From the NCBI GenBank assembly GCA_905221605.1, contig CAJNDS010002279.1, positions 600,586 to 664,585 of the forward strand: a stretch of DNA of 64,000 bases, written 5' to 3'. Shown one piece after another: positions 11,373 through 20,917 of the stretch. The stretch is from Symbiodinium natans. Lineage: Eukaryota; Sar; Dinophyceae; Suessiales; Symbiodiniaceae. Each line of letters begins with the position of its first letter. Position 1 is the first letter of the stretch. Under the pieces are notes generated by a model that did not search any database, was not told the DNA's origin, and saw only the letters and a list, made by a program, of their open reading frames with translations. Position numbers and translations under genes: made by a program.

Positions 11373-12075
11373 AACCCTAAACCCTAAACCCTAAATCCTA
11401 AACCCTAAACCCTATGGCGCTCGACAGGTGATGCCGGTCATGAACACGACATAGCTTGCTCGAAACTTGGGCTTGGCGGCTCCGCGCCCCCCGCGCCCAC
11501 CCCCCCCCCCCCCCTCTGCTTTAGGGTTTGGGGTTTAGGGTTTAGGGTTTAGGGTTTAGGGTTTAGGGCTAGGGTTTAGGGTTTAGGGTGGCCCAGTGGT
11601 ACCCTCTACACTTTTTTTTGCTCAAGGTTCCCTTGTAAAGTAGCCAATTCCCCCAAAAAGGTACCTTTACGATAATATGGTTACTCGGGTATGAAGTCTG
11701 TGATAAAGGCTGAGGGTTTATAGTGTTACGAGTCGAGGGTTGATAGGGTTAACTCAGGTTTTTTTTCTAGCCTTCTCAGGGTTTAGGGTTTAGCAAAAAG
11801 GGTTTAGGGTTTAGGGTTTAGGGTTACAGAGCAAAAGGGTGTAGAAAAAGGGCTCCTGTATTGAGGAGGAGGAGGCTTCCCTACCAACTTAGCAGACTTG
11901 ACCTGTTCCAGCGACATTGGCGGGGTTGGGATGTAGAGATCTCAGGGTTTGGGGTTTAAACCCTAAACCCTAAACCCTAAACCTTAAACCCAGGATTAAG
12001 GGACCGGCCCGGTCTGGACTCCATAAGGTTTAGGGTATTGGGGATGCATTAGGTTTTTTTGTATGGGTTGAGGTT

Positions 12076-12193
12076 TGGGATGTTCCCCCTTATACTAACA
12101 GTCCTTAACAGGGATTATGGTACCCCCGAAACCCTAAACCCTAAACCCTGAACTCCCTATTAAGGGCTGTTAGTATAAGGGGGACCATCCCAA
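12076..12193. mobile_element. Palindromic MITE, family B
   Basis: Begins TTGGGATGTTCCCCCTTA and ends with the near reverse complement (TAAGGGGGACCATCCCAA), with a further inner inverted repeat around ACTAACAGTCC. Telomere-like units lie in the centre. Other copies at 51434, 51681 and 60613; half-copy at 14793. Confidence 0.85.
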
Positions 12194-14095
12194 GTTGAGG
12201 GATTGATAGGTCATCGAAGGCAGATTGGCTGTAGCACTCTGTAAACCCTAAACCCTAAACCCTAAACCCTAAACCCTAAACCCTAAACCCCAAACACTAA
12301 GGGGCTCGGCGGTTTCTGGCTGGGGGGGGGGGGGGGGGGGTGGATCATTGCCGAGCTAAAGATGTTTTATGGTAACCACGAACGATGCCGGCTGAGGATC
12401 GCAGCACCTATAGGGCCCTTTTGGCGAAGGGACCCAACCCTCAGTCCTGCGGTTTAGGGTTTAGGGTTTAGGGTTTAGGGTTTCGGGTTTAGGGTTTAGG
12501 GTTGGTGGCACTTACTCCGGGCGAGGTGGCAAGCCTGTTGCAAAAGGGTTTAGGGTTAGGGTATAGGGTTTAGGGGCTTGAAAGGCACTTTGATCTTAAG
12601 GCGGTGGAGAGCATGAGGTGTAGTACCCTAAACCCTAAACCCTGAACCCTAAACCCTGAATCAGTACTTCTTCGTGACTTGTGTGTTTTGTTCTTGCGGG
12701 GCGGTGGGGTGGGGGAGTGGCGGTTGGGGGCCCCGAACCGACATGGCATCTGAAGGTCTAAGAGCTTGTCTTTATGGTGTTGGAGCTCAGGACTTTAAAG
12801 GCCTACATCGGCTTCGTACCCAGCATAAGCAGTGATCTTCAGGGCGTTGCAAGTCAGACGCGAGACCGAAAACTCACCTCACAAGCACCCTCAACCCTAA
12901 ACCAAACCCTTCTGCAGAAACCCTAAACCCTAAACCCTAAACCCTTTTTGACACAAAACTCGAACCTCAGCCGGCCATGCCAACGGCTTTCTCAATCTCG
13001 GGAAGCCGGTTCGCAGGCATGTTGGCGGGCTCCTGTAAAGGCTTTTGTCCTTGCCCCTCGAACCCTAAACCCTAAACCCAAAACCCAAAACCCTAAACCC
13101 AAAACCCTAAACCCTAAACCCTAAACCCTAAACCAAAACCCTAAACCCTATGTAGGGTTTGTCAAGGGTTTAGGGTTGAGGAACTTTGGGGAAAAGACCC
13201 TAAAGGCCCGTGAAGCTGAAAGGCGGCACCGTCAGCTTTCTCCTCCGCTCTGTGTAGGTGACGTTTGACCGCTTTTGGGAGTAGGGTTTAGAGTTTAGGG
13301 TTTAGGGTTTAGGGTTTAGGGTCGTCTTTAAGGGAACCTCCCAAAACCCTAACCCGGGCCCCCCTGTTGGGCATTAGAGGGTTTAGGGTTGAGGGTTTAG
13401 AGTTTAGGGTTTAGGGTTTAGGGTTTAGATGGCGCACAAAGGGTGCCCACAATTCATGTTCCCATCGAATACCACATGATGCAGGGTTTGGTTTAGAGGC
13501 TTAGTAAATTACAAAAAGGTTTTTTGGTTAAGCGTTTAGGGCTTTAGGGCTTATTCAAATCTAGGTCTGCAGCAGATACGTCCTGCCGGATTTGGGGTTT
13601 TGGGCTTAAAGTTGACGGGGTTGTGGCACTGTCTACTGGAGCCCTCAACAGCCCTTTGTCTGCTCGTGCTTTGCTCGCACGCGAAAATTGGCTGAAACAT
13701 GGCCAACCTGCGCGGGGGGGGGAGGGGGGTGCTCATCCAGATAGCGCAGGGTTTGGGGTTTGGGGTTTGGGGTTCAGGGTCTAGGGCTATTGACCATGAG
13801 ACCTCCTGTGGCGAAAGACCTCCCCCGTGCATTTGTTTGAGGATCCCGGGTCACCTATTTGTTCCGTACCTGCCTGGCGCAAGCCCTGCAGAAAGAAGAA
13901 TAATCGGGCCCAAGGACCCTATTTGGGAATCAACCCTAAACCCTTGAAATTAAACCCTTGGGAATACTTTTCAGAGGCTTTTCAGGGATCGTTTGACCAA
14001 CCCTGGCAATAGTCTTCTGAGCCCAGAAACGCAGAGCGAAGCCCGCTACACGGTAAAGACTGTAGGTCTCAGACCTGCAGGTGAAAAAACTGAAA

Positions 14096-14178
14096 ATTTA
14101 GGGTTTAGGGTTTAGGGTTTAGGGTTTAGGGTTTAGGGTTTAGGGTTTAGGGTTTAGGGTTTAGGGTTTAGGGTTTAG
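14096..14178. repeat. TTTAGGG array
   Basis: About 11 consecutive TTTAGGG units. A further array of about 90 bp follows at 14327-14420. Confidence 0.95.
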
Positions 14179-14792
14179 CTAAATCCTAAACCGAAGACCC
14201 TCCGTCAGAGCGACTGGTCCCTGCTAGGGAGGGTCCTGGGGCTTCAATTTCTGGGGTTTTGGGGCCCAAATGCCTTGGGGTTTGTAGGGGGCTTACAAGG
14301 GCATGTTTCTGGCCAGAATTCAGACACTTTAGGGTTTAGGGTTTAGGGTTTAGGGTTTAGGGTTTAGGGTTTCAGGTTTAGGGTTTAGGGTTCAGGGTTT
14401 AGGGTTAGGGTTTAGGGATGTTTAGGGTGTATGGTTTCGGGGTTGATGTTGAACTTACTGGGGTAGCACCGACGACTTTGGCTCTTGAGGGCGAAGGGCT
14501 GAGGGGTTCCGGTGTACGTTCATGGGACGCTACCTTGGATCCCCCTAAGGTTGCGCCCAAAAGGGGTTGGGGACCCGTTTTAAAGATATTCTGGGGGAAG
14601 ATCAAGGGGCCACATGCTGAGTATACTAAACGGAACCTCTCAGGAGCACATCCTCAGGGGCCCCAGTATCACTCGCCGGATTTGGGGGGGGGGGGGGGGG
14701 TTCGAAGATAGGGGGTACCCTCTTTGAGGTCCCGGTAAAGGGGATTCCATGCTATTTGGGGCAGAAGAGGGGTACCCCCTAAACCCTAAACC

Positions 14793-14880
14793 CTTAATAC
14801 CCACAGTCCTTAGTACGGATCATACTACCCCCTCTTATCATCCCTATGAAGGACTGTTGGTATAAGGGGGAGCATCCCAA
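14793..14880. mobile_element. MITE family B, 5' end replaced
   Basis: The right half matches family B (GGACTGTTGGTATAAGGGGG, then AGCATCCCA). The left terminus is missing; in its place is a short CCCTAAACCC run. Confidence 0.7.
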
Positions 14881-14991
14881 AGGGGTACTCCCTATTTTGG
14901 GAAACACCCTAAACCCTAAACCCTAAACCCTAAACCCTAAACCCTAAACCCTAAACCCTAAACCCTAAACCCGATGCAGGGTTCAACGCTC

Positions 14992-15075
14992 AGCGGAGCA
15001 AGACCTCTCCATTGCTGCGAAAGACTCGAAGCAAACGGCGCTGTGTTGGCAGATGGCGCCTCTTCTTGCCCGCGT
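14992..15075 (-). CDS. Putative host exon island
   Basis: Minus-strand reading after GACACAG, open for 28 codons to a possible GA donor (TRARRGAICQHSAVCFESFA-like). Lies between two telomere-like arrays. Confidence 0.35.
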
Positions 15076-15208
15076 CTGTGTCGTGGTTTAGGGTTTAGGG
15101 TTTAGGGTTTAGGGTTTAGGGTTTGGGGTTTGGGGTTTGGGGTTTGGGGTTTGGGGTTTGGGGTTTAGGGTGGACCTGTTTTACAACTCTCGGGTTAGAG
15201 GTTAGGGC

Positions 15209-15291
15209 GTCGAAGCTCTTGAAATCATAGGCAGGCCGATTGGGTATACGCAACACGAAGCGAGAAGGGGCGCTGTTCGCGCAGCTGGCGT
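15209..15291 (-). CDS. Putative host exon island
   Basis: Minus-strand reading from CTACTTCAG to a GC donor, encoding a well-mixed peptide (ANSAPSRFVLRIPNRPAYDF...). It is the last host-like exon before the provirus; the next co-oriented island lies beyond it at 38.8 kb. Confidence 0.4.
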
Positions 15292-15573
15292 CTGAAGTAG
15301 ATATGGGGTTTTACGAAAACAAGGGACCCCTAATAATCATAGACCCCCAAATAGTAAGATTCTCTTATAGAAAAGGACCAGAATAAGCTACCCCTCATTT
15401 CGGAAACCTATGCACCACTCCGTTGCCGGCACAGGGGTGCGTGGTGCAAGCGCCTGCATTCGTGCATTCATGCTTTCATGTTTGTTTGCATGCATGTATG
15501 GATTTCTGAGTATGTATACATAACATGTGTATGTTTATCGGTTCATTCCTATTTATGTATTTATAGGTGTATA

Positions 15574-15652
15574 TACACCTACACATACATACATACATAC
15601 ATACATACATACATACATACATACATACATACATACATACATACATACACAT
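15574..15652. repeat. ACAT tetranucleotide microsatellite
   Basis: About 17 ACAT units. The apparent IHTY repeat protein across it is a by-product. Confidence 0.95.
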
Positions 15653-15805
15653 ATTCCAATTGCTTTGTATTTGCTTGTTGGTGGACTTATCTGCTAGGCC
15701 GACAGGGCTTTATACACGACTTTAGAGAGTTGCTGATCTATTGCCTATTGCCCTGAGACATACGTCAACCTTGAGCAGACCACTGGCGACCCCATAACTC
15801 TGTGT

Positions 15806-15824
15806 GTATATATATATGTATCTA

Positions 15825-15866
<42 letters not shown>
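15806..15866. repeat. TA-rich microsatellite at provirus left flank
   Basis: Mostly alternating TA, followed by a C run that abuts the left terminus of the provirus. Confidence 0.9.
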
Positions 15867-15867
<1 letters not shown>

Positions 15868-15892
15868 AGATTTGTATACCCACCCCCCCCCC

Positions 15893-16386
15893 AAAAAATA
15901 TGTAAAAGGGGGTTTCACAGGCTAAGGCTTCAGGGTTATATCGCTACCCACTTGCCCCCCAGCTCTGCTTTTTCTTGACCCTGCCCCCTTATTTAGTTCT
16001 ATGTTCTTTCGCTACCTGTTGCATTTCCTAAGCCCAGTTTCCCCGTATTTCCCGCCGAATTTTTAGCCCCAACTTTTTACCATCCCCTCATTCGTTTTCT
16101 CTCGTTTCCCGCCTTATCCATTATCCATAGGGGATTCTAAGGACAAGCTACCTCATTCATTCCGCAAAACCTACAAATAACAACACCCCTAAAATTTAAT
16201 CTATCCACCTTATGCGTTCCTATATTCTTAAAGTCCTTCCCATATGCTTGTTTGAATGTTTGTTGTTGTTATGATTTATAGCAACAATAAACCTAATTTC
16301 TTCCCCATATCTCCCCCTTCTTCGTTTCAGTCTTTTCCCAACTTCTCAAGCTTCTGGGGCTTCCCGTGTTATAGTTAGTCCTTTTG
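15893..16386. repeat. Left terminal inverted repeat (494 bp)
   Basis: Starts AAAAAATATGTAAAAGGGGG. It matches the reverse complement of 37911-38404 along its whole length in my reading, with equal length, so no net indels. The match stops abruptly after AGTCCTTTTG. No gene inside. Confidence 0.95.
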
Positions 16387-16427
16387 TTGTAAGTTTTATG
16401 AAATACAGCAACCCATAGATTTTTTAA

Positions 16428-17237
16428 TTAAGAGCCTCCTGATTGAACACTTGAACGCCTTGAACTCGTTCTGCTTCTTATATACTCAATGGTTTCTTGA
16501 CTTCTACGAGAACTAACAACGCTTTGAGGCGGCGATGGTTCATCAACATATTCAATAGTCCTATCACTCCGCACAGAACTTTGAACTGTTTCAGGTGGAG
16601 ATGAATGAATGTATTCGCTTAATGCTTCTTCTTCAACGGGCAATAATGCACTTCTGTTCGAACTTCTACGAGAACTTGATGATTCCGATGAAGGCTCATA
16701 AGATTTTTTAACATTCATAGGCAAACTGTTATCACTCTCTTCGCTCTTTTGTTGTTCAAAAGGTGTTTCACGATCTAAATCATCTTCCTCAATTTGTTGC
16801 CTTCTGTTTCGCATTTCTTCTCTTTCTTCTTTGAACTCATCATCTCCAAACATGACATCATAAACTCTTCGCATTACTGACTTTTTCTGTGGTTGTTCGC
16901 GTTCTCTTTCCCCGTCGCGTTCCTTTTCACTTATCTTTACGCTCTCTTCGCTTTCAATCTCGGGTTCTTCTTTAACTTCTTCTTCTGGTGTTCTCATACT
17001 TTCGCTTTCTGTTATGCTTGGCGTTTCATTGAATACATCTGTTTGCGTTCCCTTCTCTGGGTTCTCATTTAATAATATTGTCTTCCTATCATATTTCCCT
17101 AAATCAAAATCATCAAAATCGACCTCATCTAATAATATCCCTTGTTGTGTTCTTCTTTGTCGTTCTGGTAATATTCTTAATCTGCTTGTTCTCGCTTCTC
17201 GTTCAATTTGTTCAAAAGTCGGGCGTAACCGTAACAT
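16428..17237 (-). CDS. Acidic Ser/Glu-rich viral protein, unknown role
   Basis: 269 aa, leftmost gene of the provirus, 41 bp from the left inverted repeat. The N-terminus (LRLRPTFEQIEREA, then LDEVDFDDF) matches the pattern of the next gene's N-terminus (LKLRPTYDELVG, then LDNVDFLGL), so the two probably share a docking or processing motif. The remainder is low-complexity, rich in E, S and R, with SSRRSS-type repeats, and is probably disordered. A TCTA element lies 20 nt upstream of the ATG, as for the capsid genes, so a late virion-associated role is a reasonable inference. No database family recognised. Confidence 0.8.
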   Translation of the reverse strand: MLRLRPTFEQIEREARTSRLRILPERQRRTQQGILLDEVDFDDFDLGKYDRKTILLNENPEKGTQTDVFNETPSITESESMRTPEEEVKEEPEIESEESVKISEKERDGEREREQPQKKSVMRRVYDVMFGDDEFKEEREEMRNRRQQIEEDDLDRETPFEQQKSEESDNSLPMNVKKSYEPSSESSSSRRSSNRSALLPVEEEALSEYIHSSPPETVQSSVRSDRTIEYVDEPSPPQSVVSSRRSQETIEYIRSRTSSRRSSVQSGGS

Positions 17238-17253
17238 ATAATATAAAATAAGA

Positions 17254-17257
17254 TAGA
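17254..17257 (-). promoter_or_regulatory. TCTA late-type motif, -20
   Basis: TCTA in an AT-rich context 20 nt before the ATG of the gene at 16428-17237. Same position class as nine other virion-side genes. Confidence 0.55.
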
Positions 17258-17328
17258 TTTTGTTAATTTATTTTAGATAAATTAAGAAATTCTTCAATTT
17301 GAAAAATTGAGCAATTTGTTTTATATGC

Positions 17329-18108
17329 TCAAACTGGTAAAAAAGATTTTGCTATTGCTGTTGCTCCTGCTTTTGCTAATGTTTCTACTCCTGCTTTTGC
17401 TCCACTCACTAATATGTCTTTTGCTGTGCTTGATGAACTTGTTGAAGGTTGTATTTCTGTTGTTGGGGTTTGTTTGCCTCTAATTCTTTTTGATACTTTG
17501 CTTAGTCTAACTCCTCTCGCATCTCTTGAAGGTGGCACACTTTCTAACGGTGGCATTTCATCGTCATCATCTTCTTCTAATTCATCTTCTAAAATTACGC
17601 CGTCCGGTATTTCTTGGTCGCCCACTTCTCTTAATTCACTACTTGCTTCATTGGCTGTTGATGATGACGTATTCCTAATAAATTGGTTGTGTCGTTCTAA
17701 TTCGGCTCGTATTGCGTCAATCTGTTCTATGGCTAAACTTGGCACTTCACTTTCCGAAGGCGTTGAACCTAAATCTAAAAATGGTGTTGTTGCACCACTT
17801 GGCATTGATGAACTTACTGATGTCTGGGCGTTTAGCATTCCTACCGATGTCCCTCTTGCTATTGCCGTTTGTCTCAGTTGTGTTTGTCTCATTTCTTCTT
17901 TTAATTTGTCTTCTTCTTGTTTCTTCAACCCCAAAAAATCAACATTATCTAATTGACTACCGAACTGATTATTTCTAAATAATGTTGCTCTTCTGTCAAT
18001 TATTTTCTCTATTGGTGGTCTGTTAGGGTCGCCTTGGCTTTCAATCATACCGACTAACTCATCATACGTCGGACGTAATTTTAATTCAGATTTTAACGTT
18101 TTAATCAT
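17329..18108 (-). CDS. Viral protein with amphipathic C-terminus, possible minor virion protein
   Basis: 259 aa. The N-terminal LRPTYDELVG and LDNVDF pattern is shared with the downstream gene. The middle has a Gln/Lys-rich coiled-coil-like segment (about residues 65-90) and an acidic stretch (LEEDDDDEMPP). The C-terminal about 30 residues (AGVETLAKAGATAIAKSFLP) are Ala/Gly-rich and could form an amphipathic helix. By analogy with membrane-active minor proteins of adenovirus-like capsids, this could help breach host membranes, but that is inference. A TCTA motif lies 18 nt upstream. Confidence 0.8.
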   Translation of the reverse strand: MIKTLKSELKLRPTYDELVGMIESQGDPNRPPIEKIIDRRATLFRNNQFGSQLDNVDFLGLKKQEEDKLKEEMRQTQLRQTAIARGTSVGMLNAQTSVSSSMPSGATTPFLDLGSTPSESEVPSLAIEQIDAIRAELERHNQFIRNTSSSTANEASSELREVGDQEIPDGVILEDELEEDDDDEMPPLESVPPSRDARGVRLSKVSKRIRGKQTPTTEIQPSTSSSSTAKDILVSGAKAGVETLAKAGATAIAKSFLPV

Positions 18109-18122
18109 TAATATTATTATTT

Positions 18123-18126
18123 TAGA
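18123..18126 (-). promoter_or_regulatory. TCTA late-type motif, -18
   Basis: TCTAAAATAATAATATTA immediately precedes the ATG of the gene at 17329-18108. Confidence 0.55.
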
Positions 18127-18127
18127 T

Positions 18128-18448
18128 TTAAATTATTTCTTTCATTATAGTTTTTAATTCATCTTGGCGTTTCATCAGTTCCTCTTTCGTTCTTACTGGC
18201 ATTGATGGTCTCTCTAATTGTCTATTGATATCATCTAACTGGCCTTGATATAGCGATTGCTTCTGATGTTTTATCCAATCGTTCCTTAACGCTACGTTCT
18301 TAGCTCTGTTTTCCGCTTCTTCTATTCTTAACTTCATGTCTTCGAGTTCTTTCTTCCGACTTGCTACTCCGATTGATTCTTCTAAATCATAGTATTGTTC
18401 TACCATAGGCATACGTCTCATCTCTGGTTTGCTCTTAAAAATGCTCAT
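18128..18448 (-). CDS. Small coiled-coil viral protein
   Basis: 106 aa, basic N-terminus then a largely helical, charged sequence (heptad-like from about residue 30 to the end). The stop is 2 bp from the TCTA motif of the next gene, so genes are tightly packed. TCTA lies 18 nt before its own ATG. Function unknown; a scaffold or virion-associated role is possible. Confidence 0.75.
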   Translation of the reverse strand: MSIFKSKPEMRRMPMVEQYYDLEESIGVASRKKELEDMKLRIEEAENRAKNVALRNDWIKHQKQSLYQGQLDDINRQLERPSMPVRTKEELMKRQDELKTIMKEII

Positions 18449-18462
18449 ATTATATTCAATAG

Positions 18463-18466
18463 TAGA
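18463..18466 (-). promoter_or_regulatory. TCTA late-type motif, -18
   Basis: TCTACTATTGAATATAAT precedes the ATG of the 106-aa gene. Confidence 0.5.
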
Positions 18467-18486
18467 TAATAATTATTAAATATAAT

Positions 18487-19101
18487 TTAAAACATGCTTG
18501 TTTTAAACCTTGCTATTTTCTCGGCTTTCTCTTGTTGCTTCAATTTCTTCATTTCGTTGTATGACTGTTGTAATAGCTCGCTTGCTGTTAATTGTCGCTC
18601 TGGCTGTTTCATTACGACGGGTTGTTTTGGTATTGCTTTAGTTTTGACGCTCGGCTGAGCCTCGCGTGCATTCGCGACTTCAATTTCTTCGCTATGTTGC
18701 ATTATTTCGTTTTCTTTGTTTTGATATTTGCTTTTCATTTCTTCCTCTATTTCTTTTCTCATCTGTTCCTTCAGTTTAGACCCATACGAGTTTTTCTGTT
18801 TATTAACGGGCAATGTTTCCGAAGGCTGACCTTTACAATTTCTCGGATGTGAATGTTTTAAGCTCTTGGGTAACATCTTTTTATCACAGTCGGGACAATT
18901 TACCATCTCTACGACCTTTACTGTTCTCGGTAGTTTTTTCGCCGTTGCTTTTGGTTTCGGTTTCTCTTCCGCTTCTTCTTGCTTTGCTTCCTCTTGTTTA
19001 ATTTCTTGTGGTTCGGTCGCTTCTTCAATAATATTTTCAACCACCTTTTCATTTGCTTCTTCATTTTGACTTTCTTGAACTTCATTATTAATCGTTTCCA
19101 T
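18487..19101 (-). CDS. Charged viral protein with a single C2HC zinc finger
   Basis: 204 aa. Glu/Lys-rich N-terminus, then a basic patch (KPKATAKKLPRTVKV) and one finger, CPDCDKKMLPKSLKHSHPRNC, with Cys-x2-Cys and His/Cys ligands, at about residues 73-93. The C-terminal half is helical and charged. Finger and basic patch suggest nucleic-acid binding, perhaps genome packaging; this is inference. TCTA lies 14 nt upstream of the ATG. Confidence 0.78.
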   Translation of the reverse strand: METINNEVQESQNEEANEKVVENIIEEATEPQEIKQEEAKQEEAEEKPKPKATAKKLPRTVKVVEMVNCPDCDKKMLPKSLKHSHPRNCKGQPSETLPVNKQKNSYGSKLKEQMRKEIEEEMKSKYQNKENEIMQHSEEIEVANAREAQPSVKTKAIPKQPVVMKQPERQLTASELLQQSYNEMKKLKQQEKAEKIARFKTSMF

Positions 19102-19111
19102 ATATTCTATA

Positions 19112-19115
19112 TAGA
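19112..19115 (-). promoter_or_regulatory. TCTA late-type motif, -14
   Basis: TCTATATAGAATAT precedes the ATG of the 204-aa zinc-finger gene. Confidence 0.5.
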
Positions 19116-19131
19116 AATTTTATATGTTATT

Positions 19132-19968
19132 TTAACCTTTAAAAAATGTTATCGTGAATGAAACATCCACCTCGTTTAAATTAATATTTTGGTTAAGATG
19201 GTCAGTAAGACGAAAATTTAATCTTCTTAATAATTTGTTAGAGACGTCAATATAATCAACAACGCTCAACTCGGAATCATTAATGACCCCTAAGTAAGGA
19301 ACATTAACGGGAATCTTTTTAATAATACTTGAGTTACCCGCTACTGTTAATTGGTTATAGTTGCTAATTTCATTACAATGCAAATAAACATTTTTAACAG
19401 GTGTTAAATCAATAAAATTAGTTGTATAAGGTGCTACATTAGTATAAGCGTCGGTTGCTGGGGTTGTGTTGCCAATCACGCGGTTTAAAGAATATAAGTT
19501 ATTAACATCAACAGGGTCACTAAACAAATTTGCCACTGGCGCAACTTCCCCATCAGTGAGAAGAACAAAAATAACTGTTGCATAATTAGAACTGATTGTA
19601 AATTTGTTAGTTGATGTGTTGTAACTTAAAGAATATGTGTTAGGTCTGTCGTTTGTATCCACTAATAGATTAATCGCTATTTGTATGGTTTGTGCTAAAT
19701 CTACCGCTGTATAGTTACCTTCGGGAATTGTTACTTTACGGTAAGTAATACCCGCTATAACACCAGGGGGTATAACTTGATGTCTCCAATAAATATTGTT
19801 ATTTGTGCTGTTTATTGAATACCAAGAATGAGGAATGCTTACCTCATGTATTTGACATAACATATTATCTTCTAATTGGACAGTTTCAGGTAAGTCAATA
19901 ACAAATTCGGACGAAGTGCCACTTACTTTATAACTACTATCGATATATACCTTCTTGAACTTAAGCAT
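19132..19968 (-). CDS. Probable penton (minor capsid) protein
   Basis: 278 aa. The N-terminal pattern (YIDSSYKVSGTSSEFVIDLP, then IHEVSIPHSWYSIN) is characteristic of the single-jelly-roll minor capsid or penton proteins seen beside the major capsid in Polinton-like viruses and virophages. The rest is beta-rich and polar with no signal peptide or membrane segment. It would occupy the fivefold vertices. It starts a leftward block, divergent from the lipase-like gene. TCTA lies 16 nt before the ATG, matching the major capsid gene. The call comes from sequence pattern and genomic context; structure prediction would settle it. Confidence 0.72.
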   Translation of the reverse strand: MLKFKKVYIDSSYKVSGTSSEFVIDLPETVQLEDNMLCQIHEVSIPHSWYSINSTNNNIYWRHQVIPPGVIAGITYRKVTIPEGNYTAVDLAQTIQIAINLLVDTNDRPNTYSLSYNTSTNKFTISSNYATVIFVLLTDGEVAPVANLFSDPVDVNNLYSLNRVIGNTTPATDAYTNVAPYTTNFIDLTPVKNVYLHCNEISNYNQLTVAGNSSIIKKIPVNVPYLGVINDSELSVVDYIDVSNKLLRRLNFRLTDHLNQNINLNEVDVSFTITFFKG

Positions 19969-19980
19969 TATTAATTAAAT

Positions 19981-19984
19981 TAGA
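19981..19984 (-). promoter_or_regulatory. TCTA late-type motif, -16
   Basis: TCTAATTTAATTAATA precedes the ATG of the penton gene. Confidence 0.55.
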
Positions 19985-20012
19985 AATAAATTATAAGTTA
20001 TTTTATAAAGGA

Positions 20013-20654
20013 ATGTTTAAACATAAAAGAAGAAATGAAGGTGTTTTATACGAATCGCCCAATACAAGAAATAAGATTAATGATGAAGTTAGGGACGAAT
20101 TAGCAGGAACCGAAACGTTCTTAACCGATACGCAAGGTTTAAGACTTGCTTATGAAAACCCAGAAGGGATTTATCAAAATGGTTCTATTTTATACATAGC
20201 CGGAACTAAAAGCGGGAGAGATATTTATGATGATTTAAAATTACCGTTGTATCAAACACAACAAACAAAAAGATATAAGGACGTTGATAAATTCATTAAA
20301 GACGGAACTATACAAGTTGATGGTAAAAAACTCACAGGTATTACTGACATTATCAGTCATAGTTTAGGTTCGGCGGTGGGACAACAAATAAATAATGATT
20401 ATGGCAATATTTTTAGAAGTAGAAGTTATGGTTCGCCTTTTGTTTCAAGTCAGAGACCAGAAGATACGGGGACAAACCTAAGAATAAGAAAAGCGGGCGA
20501 CGTTGTTAGTATGTTCGATAAAGGCAGTTTAACATTAAACAGAGGAACGTTAGACCCTTTACAAAATCATTCATATCAAGATATAGGTAACGTTAGTAAT
20601 AAACCAGGAAACTTACCAATAACGCAAGAAGAATTTATGGAACAGTTTGATTAA
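20013..20654 (+). CDS. Class-3-lipase-like alpha/beta hydrolase
   Basis: 213 aa. A nucleophile elbow SHSLGS (Ser117) follows a hydrophobic strand (GITDII). YIAGTKSGRDIYDDL (about 61-75) resembles the strand-and-loop of class 3 lipases that carries the RGT-like oxyanion region. AGDVVSMF gives a candidate Asp163, and QNHSYQD a candidate His186, in the Ser-Asp-His order of the family. It lies between penton and major capsid genes, so a virion-borne lipase acting on host membranes during entry or release is plausible. No TCTA is found at the usual distance, unlike its neighbours. A non-enzymatic relative cannot be excluded. Confidence 0.65.
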   Translation: MFKHKRRNEGVLYESPNTRNKINDEVRDELAGTETFLTDTQGLRLAYENPEGIYQNGSILYIAGTKSGRDIYDDLKLPLYQTQQTKRYKDVDKFIKDGTIQVDGKKLTGITDIISHSLGSAVGQQINNDYGNIFRSRSYGSPFVSSQRPEDTGTNLRIRKAGDVVSMFDKGSLTLNRGTLDPLQNHSYQDIGNVSNKPGNLPITQEEFMEQFD

Positions 20655-20661
20655 AATCTTT

Positions 20662-20665
20662 TCTA
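20662..20665 (+). promoter_or_regulatory. TCTA late-type motif, -17
   Basis: TCTAAATAATATTAATA precedes the ATG at 20679; nearly the same sequence precedes the gene at 26701. Confidence 0.5.
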
Positions 20666-20678
20666 AATAATATTAATA

Positions 20679-20873
20679 ATGTTTGCTTATAAAACAACAT
20701 CATACGAGAAGGTAGAGAAGCCAAAGTCCGAGAAAAAGTTTAAACAAAACAGTTACGAGGAAATACGAAAAATCGTAGAAGACGGCGGAGAGATGAAGCT
20801 GAAGGAGACAATTAAAACAAGGAAAGACAATAATAAAACTGAAAATAAAATTAAGTTTAATTTATTTGATTAA
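20679..20873 (+). CDS. Small basic viral protein, unknown
   Basis: 64 aa, about a third Lys/Arg, no hydrophobic segment. It lies between the lipase-like and major capsid genes with a TCTA motif at -17. Size, charge and position fit a DNA-condensing or capsid-cementing protein, but no family is recognisable. Confidence 0.6.
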   Translation: MFAYKTTSYEKVEKPKSEKKFKQNSYEEIRKIVEDGGEMKLKETIKTRKDNNKTENKIKFNLFD

Positions 20874-20896
20874 ATTTATTATAAAAATATTAATTA

Positions 20897-20900
20897 TCTA
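20897..20900 (+). promoter_or_regulatory. TCTA late-type motif, -21, of major capsid gene
   Basis: TCTAATCATAAATATATAAG precedes the ATG at 20918. Confidence 0.6.
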
Positions 20901-20917
20901 ATCATAAATATATAAGT

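Noticed and set aside
15478-15756. Frame with IHTY repeats
   Set aside because: Created by the ACAT microsatellite.
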